Positions 15,799 to 25,937 of a stretch of DNA of 64,000 bases are shown one piece after another. The stretch spans positions 930,001 to 994,000 of the forward strand of contig NZ_LR216287.1 in assembly GCF_900696045.1 (NCBI RefSeq). The letters run 5' to 3'. This DNA is from Candidatus Nitrosocosmicus franklandus (GTDB taxonomy: Archaea > Thermoproteota > Nitrososphaeria > Nitrososphaerales > Nitrososphaeraceae). The notes under the pieces were generated by a model. The model was not told the DNA's origin and made no database searches. It saw only the letters and a list, made by a program, of their open reading frames with translations. The first letter of the stretch is position 1. Each line of letters opens with the position of its first letter. A program made the translations under genes and the position numbers.

Positions 15799-17661
15799 GT
15801 GAACAAAGGATCTTTTCTTAGTTTTTTTACGGCCAATAATTCGGTTATTATGGCGGCGATCCTTATTATCATAATCCCAATTTCATTATATTTCTACTTG
15901 CAACAAGAGACGGAAAGTAGCATTAGAGATAGCATATTTGAGCAACAAAAACGGAATCAAATTGATGCAAGCAAGGCCATTGCAACGCATGTAGAATCAG
16001 ATATTGAGCTGATAGCATCAAGGCTCCAGGCGTTGGCGAGCTCTCCATCTATTATGGATTGGGACGCCACATCAAATGCTACAAGAACCTTATTGAACGA
16101 TTATTATAAAATTATTAATTCGAGTACACCTGTGGATAGGTTATTCTTAAACGACAGATCTGGTGTTTCAGTATTGGAAATAGCTCCTTTAAATACAACA
16201 AATTATACTGGGGTCAATTTTTCCTTTAGAGACTGGATAAATCAAACGAAAAACACCTTGTCTCCTGTCATCTCAGACATCTATTTAGGATTGGACGGTA
16301 AGAATCGAATCGCAATGACTTATCCCATAATAATCAAAAATTCCAGCGGGCTTTTTTACAATGGTTTGGTTGGTGTTGTAATTCCAGTCAACGAATTTTT
16401 CAATTTTTATGGAAACATTCACGACATCCAATCTCAGTATTTGTCAGTTTTGGATGATAAATCTACCATCGTAGTCCACCCGATACCTTCACTAGTGGGC
16501 AAACCGTTTTTTGAAAGCTTTACTCAAAATCTTACTGGCTATAACAACGATTTGAACACTTTGATTAGAACGGTGACCTCAGGCCAACCACAAACCTTAA
16601 TTTATGATTTCGTAAATGGAGAGAGACTAAATACAGGGTATCCAGTGTTCATAAATGGTTCTCCCAAATATGCTGTTTTCATAGTAACTCCCACAGCTTC
16701 CATATATTCAACAGTTGACGACATTATTGAAAAAGAAAGGCTCCAAATGCTTGCTCTAATTATCGGGATTATTGCGGCGGTATTGCTATTGATATGGTAT
16801 TTGAATAAGGTAAATACAACTCTTGACAAAGCAGTAAGAAAGAGGACTATTGAATTGGAGGATGTAAATACGAAACTAGAAGTGGCAAACAAGCAAATTA
16901 AAATTCATGATGATATGCAAAAAGAGTTTATAAACATGGCTGCTCATGAATTAAGAAATCCGGTACAATCGTTACTGGGGTTTTCAGATATATTAAGAAA
17001 ATTAAATGCAAGAAATAAGGATAACGATATTGCACATCAATACAAGGATGCTATAGAAGCGATTAGCAGAAGTAGCAAAAGGCTTAAGCGATTAGTTGAC
17101 ATCATATTTGACGTTTCACAGCTCGATAATAATTTGTTAGTCTTAAATGAACAGTCGTTTGACTTAAAAAATACGATACAAAATCTAGTAAATAATTACC
17201 AAGCACTAAATATTTTGTCCCTCAATTATAAACGCGAGATCAGTAATAATGATAGTTCCCTGACAAAGAAGCATATTATTGATTTTGACTATTCAGACTA
17301 TCCGCCAAGTTCTAATTACGTAAGAGGAGATGAATCATACTTGACACAAGTTTTGACCAACCTGATTGATAATGCTATAGAGTTTACTCAAAGCGAGAGC
17401 AAGGTGAAGATAAAAATAATCAGGAATATCCATAAAGACAAAGTCATTGTTACAATAAGTGACAATGGATATGGAATTCATCCAGATGTTCTACCACTTT
17501 TATTTACAAAATATGTCAAAAAGTCTAAGGGTGGAGCTGGTTTAAGTCTTTACATTTCAAAGAAAATAATTGAAGCCCACGGTGGAGAAATATGGGCTAA
17601 AAATAATGAGGATGGAATAGGAGCAACATTTGGATTTAGTCTGCCACTTGAAAAGAACTAG
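15799..17661 (+). CDS. Membrane sensor histidine kinase with extracellular Cache domain
   Basis: 620 aa from GTG. Membrane segments at about 14-34 and 316-335 enclose an extracellular double-Cache-like sensor (FRDWINQTKNTLSPVISDIY, RIAMTYPIII, LSVLDDKSTIVVHP). The cytosolic part has a coiled linker, a HisKA dimerisation region with His383 (NMAAHELRNPVQS) and an ATPase domain: N-box LTNLIDNAIEFT, G1 ISDNGYGIHPDV, G2 GGAGLSLYISKKIIEAHGG. It should autophosphorylate on His383 in response to a small extracellular ligand. No response regulator is adjacent, so it is an orphan kinase. An overlapping ATG at 15780 is out of frame. Confidence 0.92.
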   Translation: MNKGSFLSFFTANNSVIMAAILIIIIPISLYFYLQQETESSIRDSIFEQQKRNQIDASKAIATHVESDIELIASRLQALASSPSIMDWDATSNATRTLLNDYYKIINSSTPVDRLFLNDRSGVSVLEIAPLNTTNYTGVNFSFRDWINQTKNTLSPVISDIYLGLDGKNRIAMTYPIIIKNSSGLFYNGLVGVVIPVNEFFNFYGNIHDIQSQYLSVLDDKSTIVVHPIPSLVGKPFFESFTQNLTGYNNDLNTLIRTVTSGQPQTLIYDFVNGERLNTGYPVFINGSPKYAVFIVTPTASIYSTVDDIIEKERLQMLALIIGIIAAVLLLIWYLNKVNTTLDKAVRKRTIELEDVNTKLEVANKQIKIHDDMQKEFINMAAHELRNPVQSLLGFSDILRKLNARNKDNDIAHQYKDAIEAISRSSKRLKRLVDIIFDVSQLDNNLLVLNEQSFDLKNTIQNLVNNYQALNILSLNYKREISNNDSSLTKKHIIDFDYSDYPPSSNYVRGDESYLTQVLTNLIDNAIEFTQSESKVKIKIIRNIHKDKVIVTISDNGYGIHPDVLPLLFTKYVKKSKGGAGLSLYISKKIIEAHGGEIWAKNNEDGIGATFGFSLPLEKN

Positions 17662-18750
17662 CGAATTTTGCGATGATGCAACAATCATTAGATTTTAACT
17701 CCATAGTAGATACAAGTTTCGCTAAAATATAGAATAAAAATAATATCATATATCCATATAAAAATGGGGAATAGTGAGAGTGGGGGGGAGAGACGGATGT
17801 AGAAAAAATAGAACAAACAAATGTAAATCTGTTAAACGACCTAAACTATGTAAATTTGATCTGTTTGAAATAGACTTTATATCTTTTTAAGAAATTATTT
17901 CACAACTTTTCGTTCCAAATGGTTTCCAAAGCTCAGATAAATATGACAATTTTGATGACTTATAAGTTGTAATTTTTTCTTGTCATATTCTCTTTCTATA
18001 CGACCAAAAAGAGACGGGATTTAAACAACAATGAACTCCAGTATTGAATAAGTAAATTTGATTTCGGAAACCTATTCACCCAACGCAGAATAGGAATTTA
18101 AAATTACAAGAAGAGCTTCGCTCGGCAAGGTGAAGAGAGTATAACAACAGATTTAAGAGATAATTTTCTTGAAATTCATTTCTATATGAATCACAATATT
18201 ATGGACAGCAGAATTCCAAACAACAATCTTAAATCTGTCAAAACAGAGAAGCCATTATTACCTAAGATGAATGTATCGATTTTTGATGTTTTTTGAATCG
18301 AGTTAATTAGTCCTAGTAAATTTGTGAACGATCTTATTTTGAAAACGTTAAGGTACTGTCATATAAGATCGCAATCATAAAATTGAAGCCGAGTAGATTC
18401 ATTGTATCCCAATTGCTACCCATCCTTTGAGAAATTACCTTTGTTCATCGAATTTACCCTTATCAACGCAGATATTCATCCACATAATCCAAGGATTAAA
18501 TTAGAGAGCTCGGGTGAAGCGCATATGATACCCAACGTAATAGAAACGTTTAGAAAGAATATGACAAATTCTTGGTTCCCCATTACTACAAGAGATATTA
18601 AATTAATTAAAAAAATGATTGATATCAAGAATACTTAATTTGATGTTTCTCTGGAAATTATGTCTTTTAAGAAGGATAAAGTTTATCTTATTTCTCTAAA
18701 AGATAAGAACGAACCAAAGTATAAATCTAGGAATTAGCGATATTGCCAAT
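17662..18750. other. Gap of about 1.1 kb with one weak reading frame
   Basis: A 78-codon plus-strand frame (18402-18638, TTG start) encodes a mixed polar sequence (NVIETFRKNMTNSWFPITTR) that looks moderately protein-like but matches nothing I know; I would give it about one chance in four. No RNA gene or repeat seen. Confidence 0.4.
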
Positions 18751-20310
18751 TTAGAGATTTAAATGAAGTCTTTTACTTAGAGCATTTGACATACATATCG
18801 CTGCTGCAGAGAACATCAGGGCAGTAAAGAATATCAAATCAAATGAAAAGGATGATGGAATAGTCATAACTACTCCTTGTATATTTATCGGTGACTGATT
18901 TGTCTGCATATACATAGCAGCTAATGCCGGACCTATTGACGAACCTACAATTCGTAACATTGTACTGATACCCATAGTTACCCCGGTAAATTCAATTGGT
19001 GTTGACAAAATAGTCACGTTAACAGCTCCCACGGATGCAAGTGACAAACCGGTGGACAATACAGCAAGGCCAATAGAAATATAGACTTCAGTATAGTGAA
19101 ACAAGAGTAGAATCAAAAATCCAGAAGCCGTCAAAATAGTTCCTAAAATAATAGGTTTAATAGAACCCATCCTCGAAATAATAAATCCAGAAGTAGGACC
19201 AAAAATCAACAAAACTAAGGCAAATGGTAGTTGTATTAATCCTGTGCTAATTGCATTCTCTCCAAATCCGATTGGTTGAGGACTTTGTACCAGAATTGGT
19301 ATAGTTTGAAAAACCATAAACATCGACAGCCCAACGATCATTATAATCAAATTTGAAAGCAATATTGGAGGTTTTAAGAAAATTCGAAAATCAATTAATG
19401 GATATTTGCTTCGCCTTTCCTGAAAAATGAATAACAAAAGAGATATAGTTCCTATTATTAAAAATGGAGTAATCTGACTAAAAGATGAATCATAGTTAAA
19501 CGAACTTTCTTCGATTATATTCAAAGTTTGGTTCTCAGCGGAGGGTGTTTGTATGTAGGTCAAAGAAAGTAGGAAGCAAACAATAGTAATGGCTAAAAGT
19601 ATCGAACCCTTAATATCTATTTGAGAATAAAATCTTTGATTCTTATTTGAAGATGTGCTAGAAGCAGTATCTGGTTCTCCCGTAGACTTCACATTCTTTT
19701 CTTCGTAGGGCTTACTAATCCTCGAAACACTAACATATGAACGAATCATCCAAAGTAGCAATATAGAAATGGGTATTATAGTGAAAAAAGTCATCTTCCA
19801 ACCGAATTCATGTACTATCAACCCACCAACCGACAAACCTATGACCGAACCGGCGGCAAACATAGATGTAATAATACCAGTGGTAATTGAGACTTTATCT
19901 CGTGGAAATTGGTCTCTGATAATACTAAATGCTATAGGGAACATCCCTAATCCGATTCCCTGAATGGTTCTGGCGACAATCATGGTAAGAAAATCTTCGG
20001 CTAATCCCCCCATCAAGACACCTATAGTGTAAATAATCATAATTATCAGTAGAATCCTCTTTCTTCCGAATATGTCGGATAGCTTACCAGAAATTGGTGT
20101 CATTACTGCCCCAGCAATAAGATAAGAAGTTAGAATCCATGAGGATAATCCGTATGATACATTGAAATCGTCAATAAGTATGGGGATTGCTGGAATAAGC
20201 ATTGTTTCTGCATACATAGCCATTGTGGCTAAACAACTAAGTATTATCAGAATTTTCCAGGGTTGAGATATCTTGATAGTACTCTTATGATTTGATGCTA
20301 TTCTTTTCAT
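18751..20310 (-). CDS. MFS multidrug exporter, DHA2 (EmrB/QacA) type
   Basis: 519 aa, about 14 membrane helices. Motif A between helices 2 and 3 is clear (GKLSDIFGRKRILL), and the helix 5 motif C region (AAGSVIGLSVGGLIVHEFGW) fits proton-driven export. A cytosolic loop (about 200-235) separates the two halves, followed by extra helices 7-8 that mark the 14-helix class. It probably exports drugs, dyes or toxic organic ions. It lies 72 bases downstream of a MarR gene on the same strand, the classic regulator-exporter pair. Confidence 0.9.
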   Translation of the reverse strand: MKRIASNHKSTIKISQPWKILIILSCLATMAMYAETMLIPAIPILIDDFNVSYGLSSWILTSYLIAGAVMTPISGKLSDIFGRKRILLIIMIIYTIGVLMGGLAEDFLTMIVARTIQGIGLGMFPIAFSIIRDQFPRDKVSITTGIITSMFAAGSVIGLSVGGLIVHEFGWKMTFFTIIPISILLLWMIRSYVSVSRISKPYEEKNVKSTGEPDTASSTSSNKNQRFYSQIDIKGSILLAITIVCFLLSLTYIQTPSAENQTLNIIEESSFNYDSSFSQITPFLIIGTISLLLFIFQERRSKYPLIDFRIFLKPPILLSNLIIMIVGLSMFMVFQTIPILVQSPQPIGFGENAISTGLIQLPFALVLLIFGPTSGFIISRMGSIKPIILGTILTASGFLILLLFHYTEVYISIGLAVLSTGLSLASVGAVNVTILSTPIEFTGVTMGISTMLRIVGSSIGPALAAMYMQTNQSPINIQGVVMTIPSSFSFDLIFFTALMFSAAAICMSNALSKRLHLNL

Positions 20311-20382
20311 TTTTCAGAATTTTTTATTGATTCAAACATATTGGATTGTTCTATGGAATGGTACAATGTAGTTTAGCGTAGC

Positions 20383-20913
20383 TCAATTTCCATTCGTGGA
20401 AATATATATATTAGAATCTGACTCATGAACTGAATTTGACCCAGACCTGTCGTCTAAAGAAAATCTGAGATTAAAGGCACCCTGCAAATTATGCCACATC
20501 TTTTCTAGCGTATTTTTTGTAATGGTTATCTCACTTTCTGACAAACCATTCAGGCATACTTTTTTTATCTGTGCAACACAATCTATTGTATCATTAAGGA
20601 ATACATCAGCTTTTTGAGTAAGATGGATTCTATTTATTCGGCGGTCTTTGATGTCCATTTTTCTTACTAGAAATCCATCTTTTTCTAATTTGTCGAGGAT
20701 GGGTATTAGTGTAGGACCCTCTAAAGCCAATTTATCAGCGATATCTTTCTGTGTTAGACCACCCTCGCCATTTGCTATTATTATTAAGACTTTCCACTGA
20801 CCAAATGTAATGCTAAACCTACGTCGGAGTTCTTGGTCAATTACATTGATAAGCGATTTACCAATTCTATTTATTATGAATCCAATACTATTTTGATAAT
20901 CATATTTAATCAT
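20383..20913 (-). CDS. MarR-family transcriptional regulator
   Basis: 176 aa. Winged helix with GQWKVLIIIANGEGGLTQKD (helix 2-3), LALEGPTLIPILDKLEKDGF (recognition helix) and the wing VRKMDIKDRRINRIHLT, flanked by dimerisation helices. The tail after about residue 145 is polar and probably disordered. MarR proteins are usually repressors released by small phenolic or oxidising ligands. Here it should control itself and the MFS exporter 72 bases downstream; three 15-bp direct repeats stand right before its start codon. Confidence 0.9.
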   Translation of the reverse strand: MIKYDYQNSIGFIINRIGKSLINVIDQELRRRFSITFGQWKVLIIIANGEGGLTQKDIADKLALEGPTLIPILDKLEKDGFLVRKMDIKDRRINRIHLTQKADVFLNDTIDCVAQIKKVCLNGLSESEITITKNTLEKMWHNLQGAFNLRFSLDDRSGSNSVHESDSNIYISTNGN

Positions 20914-20915
20914 GT

Positions 20916-20960
20916 AGTATATTAATTAATAGTATACTAATTAATAGTATATAAATTATT
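20916..20960. promoter_or_regulatory. Three 15-bp tandem repeats: likely MarR operator
   Basis: AGTATATTAATTAAT (20916), AGTATACTAATTAAT (20931) and AGTATATAAATTATT (20946) follow one another without a gap, starting 2 bases upstream of the MarR ATG. They contain the perfect palindromes TAGTATACTA and ATTAATTAAT. Their position over the TATA box and start region fits autorepression. Confidence 0.7.
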
Positions 20961-21713
20961 AGGTATAAAAGCATAAAACAATATTATTCCCAAAAGATGA
21001 ATGAGACAAAAGTGACGTTGCTATAACAGTATTTAGAGATAATTCATCTTTGTCTGTTGTTGGTTCAGTATCCCGTTTCTGAATAAATAGTATCTTTTTA
21101 CTAAAGGGCACAAACCATATTCTTTTATTTTTGATAAACCAAAGTTCGTTCTAATATAAGAATATAAGCTTTAAATTTATTCATAGCTATCTTTTTCCCA
21201 CTATCAGCAACTCAACACGATACAGTCTCGAAAAGTCGATACAAAAATAGTATTAGATTATTCCGTGATTTCTAAAATGGTTCTAAATTCCTTGAATTAA
21301 GAATCTTTGTTATTACAGGTCAGACATAGATTCAATCAAGTCTTGTTTCTCCAATAGCAAAACTTTCTAAAGAGAAAACCAAAACTAAACTTACCTTTTA
21401 AGTTAACCCAATTAATGATTTTATAGACGATCTTTTCCCCATTAATATTGTATTTTGTTGTATATCAACGACCAAACGGAAAGTCTAATATGAATACTCT
21501 AATTGACCCTTGTTGTAGTATGCAAAGATAAATGTATTCTTCCTCTTCCGAATGACAAAAAATGAATCAAGTCATTGACGTATGATTTTGTTATAATGTT
21601 TAATTAATGAACAATCCCTTAAGCCGTAATATCTTGATACTGATCTACGAACTGATATCCACACAAATGGATCGATTTTCTAAATAAAGAAGTTTATGAC
21701 TTCTCTAAAGTAA
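20961..21713. other. Gap without a clear gene
   Basis: AT-rich, no convincing frame, no RNA gene or repeat seen. Confidence 0.5.
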
Positions 21714-21989
21714 TTATACGCCTATCTCCGAGGCCAATTTCATCATTTTCTTGCCTTCCTTCGTTAACTTATTATATGTTCTGTTTTTGACTGTGCTTCT
21801 TTCTACTAATCCCTTATCGGCTGCCTTGAGTAGTAACTTATGCCCATAGCCGTATGCACCAAGTTTTTTCAGTAAATCCCTCGTAGAATATTCTTTCTCT
21901 CCGATCGACTTGATCAGTTTGATCAAAGCTCGTTCTTCTATCATGATTTTTATTAAATTTGCATCTCGCATAGTCTTAGTAACAACCAT
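21714..21989 (-). CDS. Small winged-helix DNA-binding protein
   Basis: 91 aa. MIEERALIKLIKSIGEKEYS, then TRDLLKKLGAYGYGHKLLLKAADKGLVERS and a wing VKNRTYNKLTKEGKKMMKLA give the helix-helix-recognition helix-wing order of archaeal winged-helix proteins. Basic overall. No ligand domain, so it is likely a simple dimeric regulator or chromatin-like factor. Targets unknown; alone in a gap-rich area. Confidence 0.7.
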   Translation of the reverse strand: MVVTKTMRDANLIKIMIEERALIKLIKSIGEKEYSTRDLLKKLGAYGYGHKLLLKAADKGLVERSTVKNRTYNKLTKEGKKMMKLASEIGV

Positions 21990-23252
21990 TGGATATTTAT
22001 TAGTTACCTTTCATGGCAACAAATAGATCTATTGAATGAGTATTGATTTATGTAGAAATTTGCTGTTTGATGATCCTGCTTAATAAAGCACTAGATTTAC
22101 GAGCATAATAATACAACCTAGCAAAAGAGTTAAGAACAAGAAAGCATATTCCCTCGTATATATAAAGAATCAAACATAGCCTTTAGATAAAGAAAAGTTG
22201 ATCAACATTTAATATCGTAACGCAATTGATTGAGGTCGTGAACAAAGTAGGTATTCTCATTTCATTGAATATTTAAGTCATAATTCAAATTGCGTATATA
22301 CTAAGATAATATTCCATTATATTGGAAAACCTCAATTCAAATTGAAAGTGTATCTAGATAGTATTCAAATTTTCGGGTATTACTTCAGAAAATATATCTT
22401 TTGAAAATGAACGTACATGCACTATAGGAAAAAGTAACTAGAAACTAGAGTATTACAAACAAAATATGATCTTTCATGTATGATAGAAATAAGGGATAAA
22501 CCGATGTAATAAGAAGAGGAGAGAAAGGATAGGGAAATTGTCTCAGCATCTTAGAATTTATCCAAACTCAATGAAAAAATTAGATGTCCTATTGATTATT
22601 CTTAATTGAGTTAATTCCGATTCGAATTGTATTGTGCAGAAATTCTTACTTTCTTCCCTATAGTACTCCTTCATTTTCTTTTATGACTGTGATTTCACAA
22701 TTTTATGGTCATCTTATTTACGACTGTCACGAATTTTCTCTAATCTGCAGAAACTAATAATCATCGAAAGCATTGCTAAGGATTCTTTGAATGGTGATGA
22801 GCATGCCCAGAAGGATAATGAGTTTTCAGGAGGTTTTGAGAATTTGATTTATCCTTTATCTTACCCGAACCTCCCATAATTTTCAATTTTTTCCGGCTAT
22901 GTTATAAACTAATCAAGAATACTTCAAAAATCCTCTCGATCAGGACAAATACAATTTTCATAACTGACAAACTAGATATAACTAGTCAAATTTGCGGTCT
23001 AGGTTTTAGGATCGCATATTTGAATATAACAAAATAAGCTTTCTAATTCTTCTTACCATACTGGGGTTATCTTAGAAACACAGTATAGAAAAATAGAAAT
23101 TATAAGGAAAAGGACCATATATAGAAATCCTAAATTATGGAATTTAGAAGGTAGCCATTACCAATGTCAATAATTACTCTTCAAAAATAGCTGCAGCAAC
23201 ATCTATAGTATATCACTGCATTCCGATAAAAAAGAAATAGAAAAATACCTAA
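21990..23252. other. Gap of about 1.26 kb
   Basis: No convincing frame on either strand, no tRNA-like fold, no repeats seen. Either strongly decayed or regulatory/RNA-encoding in a way I cannot read. Confidence 0.45.
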
Positions 23253-23405
23253 CTAGCTTATCTCTAGTTCCTTTATCTTTTCTTCAATACCCTGAAGTTC
23301 CTTTTTTAGATCTTGGTGATATTCCTTTAATAGTTGTATTTTTTCCTCCCTTGTAAGAAAACTCCCTAAGGTGTAACTAGAGCTGCAATGACTATAACTC
23401 ATCAT
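23253..23405 (-). CDS. Small DUF5320-like protein, paralogue beside padR
   Basis: 50 aa from the first of two adjacent ATGs, preceded by a ribosome site (GAGGGTGA). N-terminus MMSYSHCSSSYTLG has one Cys and one His; then the family core FLTREEKIQLLKEYHQDLKK and a helix LQGIEEKIKELEIS. The core clearly matches the 14189-14353 protein (FLTREEKVELLKEYKNDLEK). It is divergent from the PadR gene with 85 bases between them, and the space holds two operators, so PadR very likely controls it. Function unknown. Confidence 0.8.
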   Translation of the reverse strand: MMSYSHCSSSYTLGSFLTREEKIQLLKEYHQDLKKELQGIEEKIKELEIS

Positions 23406-23424
23406 TTCACCCTCTCATTCCTAT

Positions 23425-23440
23425 GATCGGACATAGGATA
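23425..23440. promoter_or_regulatory. Putative PadR operator B1
   Basis: GATCGGACATAGGATA, 20 bases upstream of the DUF5320-like start, matches operator A1 at 14377-14392 in 12 of 16 positions or more and in relative place. Confidence 0.6.
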
Positions 23441-23464
23441 CTACAATAGAAAATGTATTTATAT

Positions 23465-23482
23465 ATATCGGATATCCAATAT
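23465..23482. promoter_or_regulatory. Putative PadR operator B2
   Basis: ATATCGGATATCCAATAT is a perfect palindrome but for one pair and differs from operator A2 by one base. It lies 9 bases before the padR ATG and starts 40-41 bases from B1, overlapping the region of the divergent TATA boxes. Confidence 0.7.
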
Positions 23483-23490
23483 TTAAATAT

Positions 23491-23826
23491 ATGACGAAAA
23501 GTGCGGAGGATTGTTGTGATATGAGAGGGATGTTGGGCTTTTTAATTCTGTTTTTATTGTCTAAAAAGCCCATGCATGGACAAGAAATAGCAGGAGAAAT
23601 TTCAAAGAGAAAAGGTGAAAAAAAGCCTAGTCCTGGGACCATATATCCAGCTTTGAAGAGTTTAAGGGAGTCTGGATTTATAATCGAGGAGAAAGATGGA
23701 AAAACCATAGTCTATAGTTTAACGGTGAGAGGAGAAAATGCATTGAAAGTGGCGAAAAGAAAATTTGTAAGGACTTTCTTTGGAATTTTTCCTGATCAAG
23801 GTTTTGCTCAAAAATACAATGCATAA
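23491..23826 (+). CDS. PadR-family transcriptional regulator
   Basis: 111 aa. Winged helix: MRGMLGFLILFLLSKKPMHG, QEIAGEISKRKG, then the PadR signature SPGTIYPALKSLRESGFI and wing EEKDGKTIVYSLT. A C-terminal helix (ALKVAKRKFVRTFFGIF) would dimerise. Cys8 and Cys9 (DCCDM) sit just before the first helix and could sense metal or oxidation; that is inference. It probably represses itself and the DUF5320-like genes at 23253 and 14189 through the shared palindromes. A TATA-like box 25-30 bases before the ATG suggests a leaderless mRNA. Confidence 0.9.
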   Translation: MTKSAEDCCDMRGMLGFLILFLLSKKPMHGQEIAGEISKRKGEKKPSPGTIYPALKSLRESGFIIEEKDGKTIVYSLTVRGENALKVAKRKFVRTFFGIFPDQGFAQKYNA

Positions 23827-25143
23827 TATTTCTTTATTAACCAGTATTTAGTAGTAATACACACATCTTTGAGAATACTCATAGAGAAATAAACCTAATC
23901 AAATACAGATTTCTTCATGTAGGAATGCTCGGCCTGAAGGTGGATTTTGGACTGTCATTACGATCCCAAATATGATTTTGTAAATAGTTACATTATGAAT
24001 GTCTGTTTAGATCTTTCAGTCTTCAGATAGTATCGAATTTCTCTACACAATTTCTTATCATGTAGTCCAAAACTACCGACGCTCACTCTCAATGCAAACC
24101 AAAAGGAAAGAATCCACTCGAAATTTCTGTATGGATTTTTTATATAAACAGATCATAGAAGATATTACTTATAGATAAGGAGAGAGTCTTTTTTCCTTAG
24201 TTTTCATAATGAATTGCGAGTAGCAACAGGTAACAATACATCTAATTGAATAATGAAATAGTCATGTTATATAAAATCGTAACCAGATCAGCGAAAAAAT
24301 TAGAAAATAAAATTGTTGTGCACTATATCTTTATTATGATCCTGATCATGAGAATGCCGTATGCATTCAAGATAGAGCATTAACAACTGAACAGTAACTG
24401 TAAGCAATAAAATGAATTAAGAATTACTTCCAAACCACTCAATAAAGTAATCCAATATTCTTTGAATAGCATATGTATGAGATACTCCATCCTATCATAA
24501 TGACTGCACTTTTATCTTCTTTGAAGAATAATCAATAAGAACAGACCTTCTAACTCAAAAAAGGGATCCATTTTCTTTTGTTGAGTATCAGATCGCATTA
24601 CCATTTAGTGAAAATTAGCAGAATAAATACACACATCAACAGAAATGCAAAAATGAAATAAGTTAATGTGAAGAAGCCTGTATAGAATAATACTTTTCCA
24701 TATTTTTATCTTTCAATGAATTGCAAGGGACAGTAACACGATAGAATACTTGTGTTAACCCATGCCTTTTTTATTTGTTATTTTTGTTTTCTGAATGGTG
24801 TAGTATTGTGACAACCGATAAATCCAATAAATCGATAAGATATTTTTCTATCCAGACATTTTTCCCATTACAATAAACTGTATATTCTCCGCATGTGATT
24901 AACCTAACTTGTTTATTCACATATATGGGTAGTGGGACAAGCCTGTTGTCAATTAAAAGACAACTATTTTACCAACATAATCATTTCCAACATCTTTCAA
25001 AAAATTTCCTTAATCACATATATCAAATATTCTTGCGCCAAGACGCGTCTTAAAAGGTGTGAAAGACCAACCTGAAGTAGTATAATAGTATTGTTATGCA
25101 ATAATATATCACCTATTTATATTTTGTAACATATTTACATTTA
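23827..25143. other. Gap of about 1.3 kb
   Basis: No convincing gene. A 12-base perfect palindrome AAGACGCGTCTT at 25040-25051 is a GC-rich island about 90 bases upstream of the next gene and might be a regulator site. Confidence 0.4.
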
Positions 25144-25584
25144 TTGAAAAGATCAAAAACACCTATAGTACTGATCACATTTGCAGCAATATTATCACTG
25201 ACTCTTCACTTAGAACAGGTTAGTGCTGAACCGATTACCATGGATATCAATAAGGCCTTAGATCCCGGTCCTGGATTTGGAACAGAAAAAATCGGAACAC
25301 TGTCTATTGACTCACAAAATAAAACATTAGATATTTCCGTTAACTTAACTGTTACTCCAAAAGAGGACAAGGTTTTTGAAGCATGGTTGGTTGATGCAGA
25401 TGGTTCTAACTATAAGCTAAGTTTAGGTGCAATTGAAGCTGGAAGCCTTAAGACCTCAGAACACATGGTAAATCCATACACTTACACGCAGTTCATTATT
25501 ACTGAGGAACCATTAGATGATGTGGATCCGAATGCTGCTGGAACTTTTGGTGGAGCTGAACTCCAATCACCGTTTGGACAATAA
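25144..25584 (+). CDS. Exported protein, anti-sigma-K-domain-like
   Basis: 146 aa from TTG. Signal peptide about residues 1-28 ending VSA-E. The mature part is a beta sandwich-like sequence: KIGTLSIDSQNKTLDISVNL, VFEAWLVDADGSNYKLSLGA, TQFIITEEPLDDVDPNAAG. The VFEAWLVD...LG...TEEPLDD order resembles the C-terminal extracytoplasmic domain of RskA-type anti-sigma factors and their stand-alone archaeal relatives; archaea lack sigma factors, so the role here is unknown. Two sequons (NKT, NLT). Stands alone. Confidence 0.7.
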   Translation: MKRSKTPIVLITFAAILSLTLHLEQVSAEPITMDINKALDPGPGFGTEKIGTLSIDSQNKTLDISVNLTVTPKEDKVFEAWLVDADGSNYKLSLGAIEAGSLKTSEHMVNPYTYTQFIITEEPLDDVDPNAAGTFGGAELQSPFGQ

Positions 25585-25937
25585 TTTTCTCCAAGGCTTA
25601 TCTATCAAGACAGAAGAACAACCGCAAATCTATTTTGCGATCTTGAATCCAACACAAGCGATACCACAAACCGGATAGGTCCCAAGTTAATCATATATTT
25701 ATTTTTTATAATTATTCAAAAGTCTGACAAGTTGTACTTTAGGCTAGTCATTATTGCCTACTCATCAATCCGTGAGAATTCTAAATTGACACAAATAAGT
25801 TCATCTCAACAAGAGAATTTTATGTGACAATCTAAATCCAGAAAATTCGATCATATAAAGCTAAAGCAAAGATGGCAGAATCCATAAACCTTTTAACTAT
25901 TTCGTTAGTTCTGGTTCGAATTTTCATAAATAGAGCA
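25585..25937. other. Gap without a clear gene
   Basis: Nothing seen beyond the ends of the flanking features. Confidence 0.5.
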
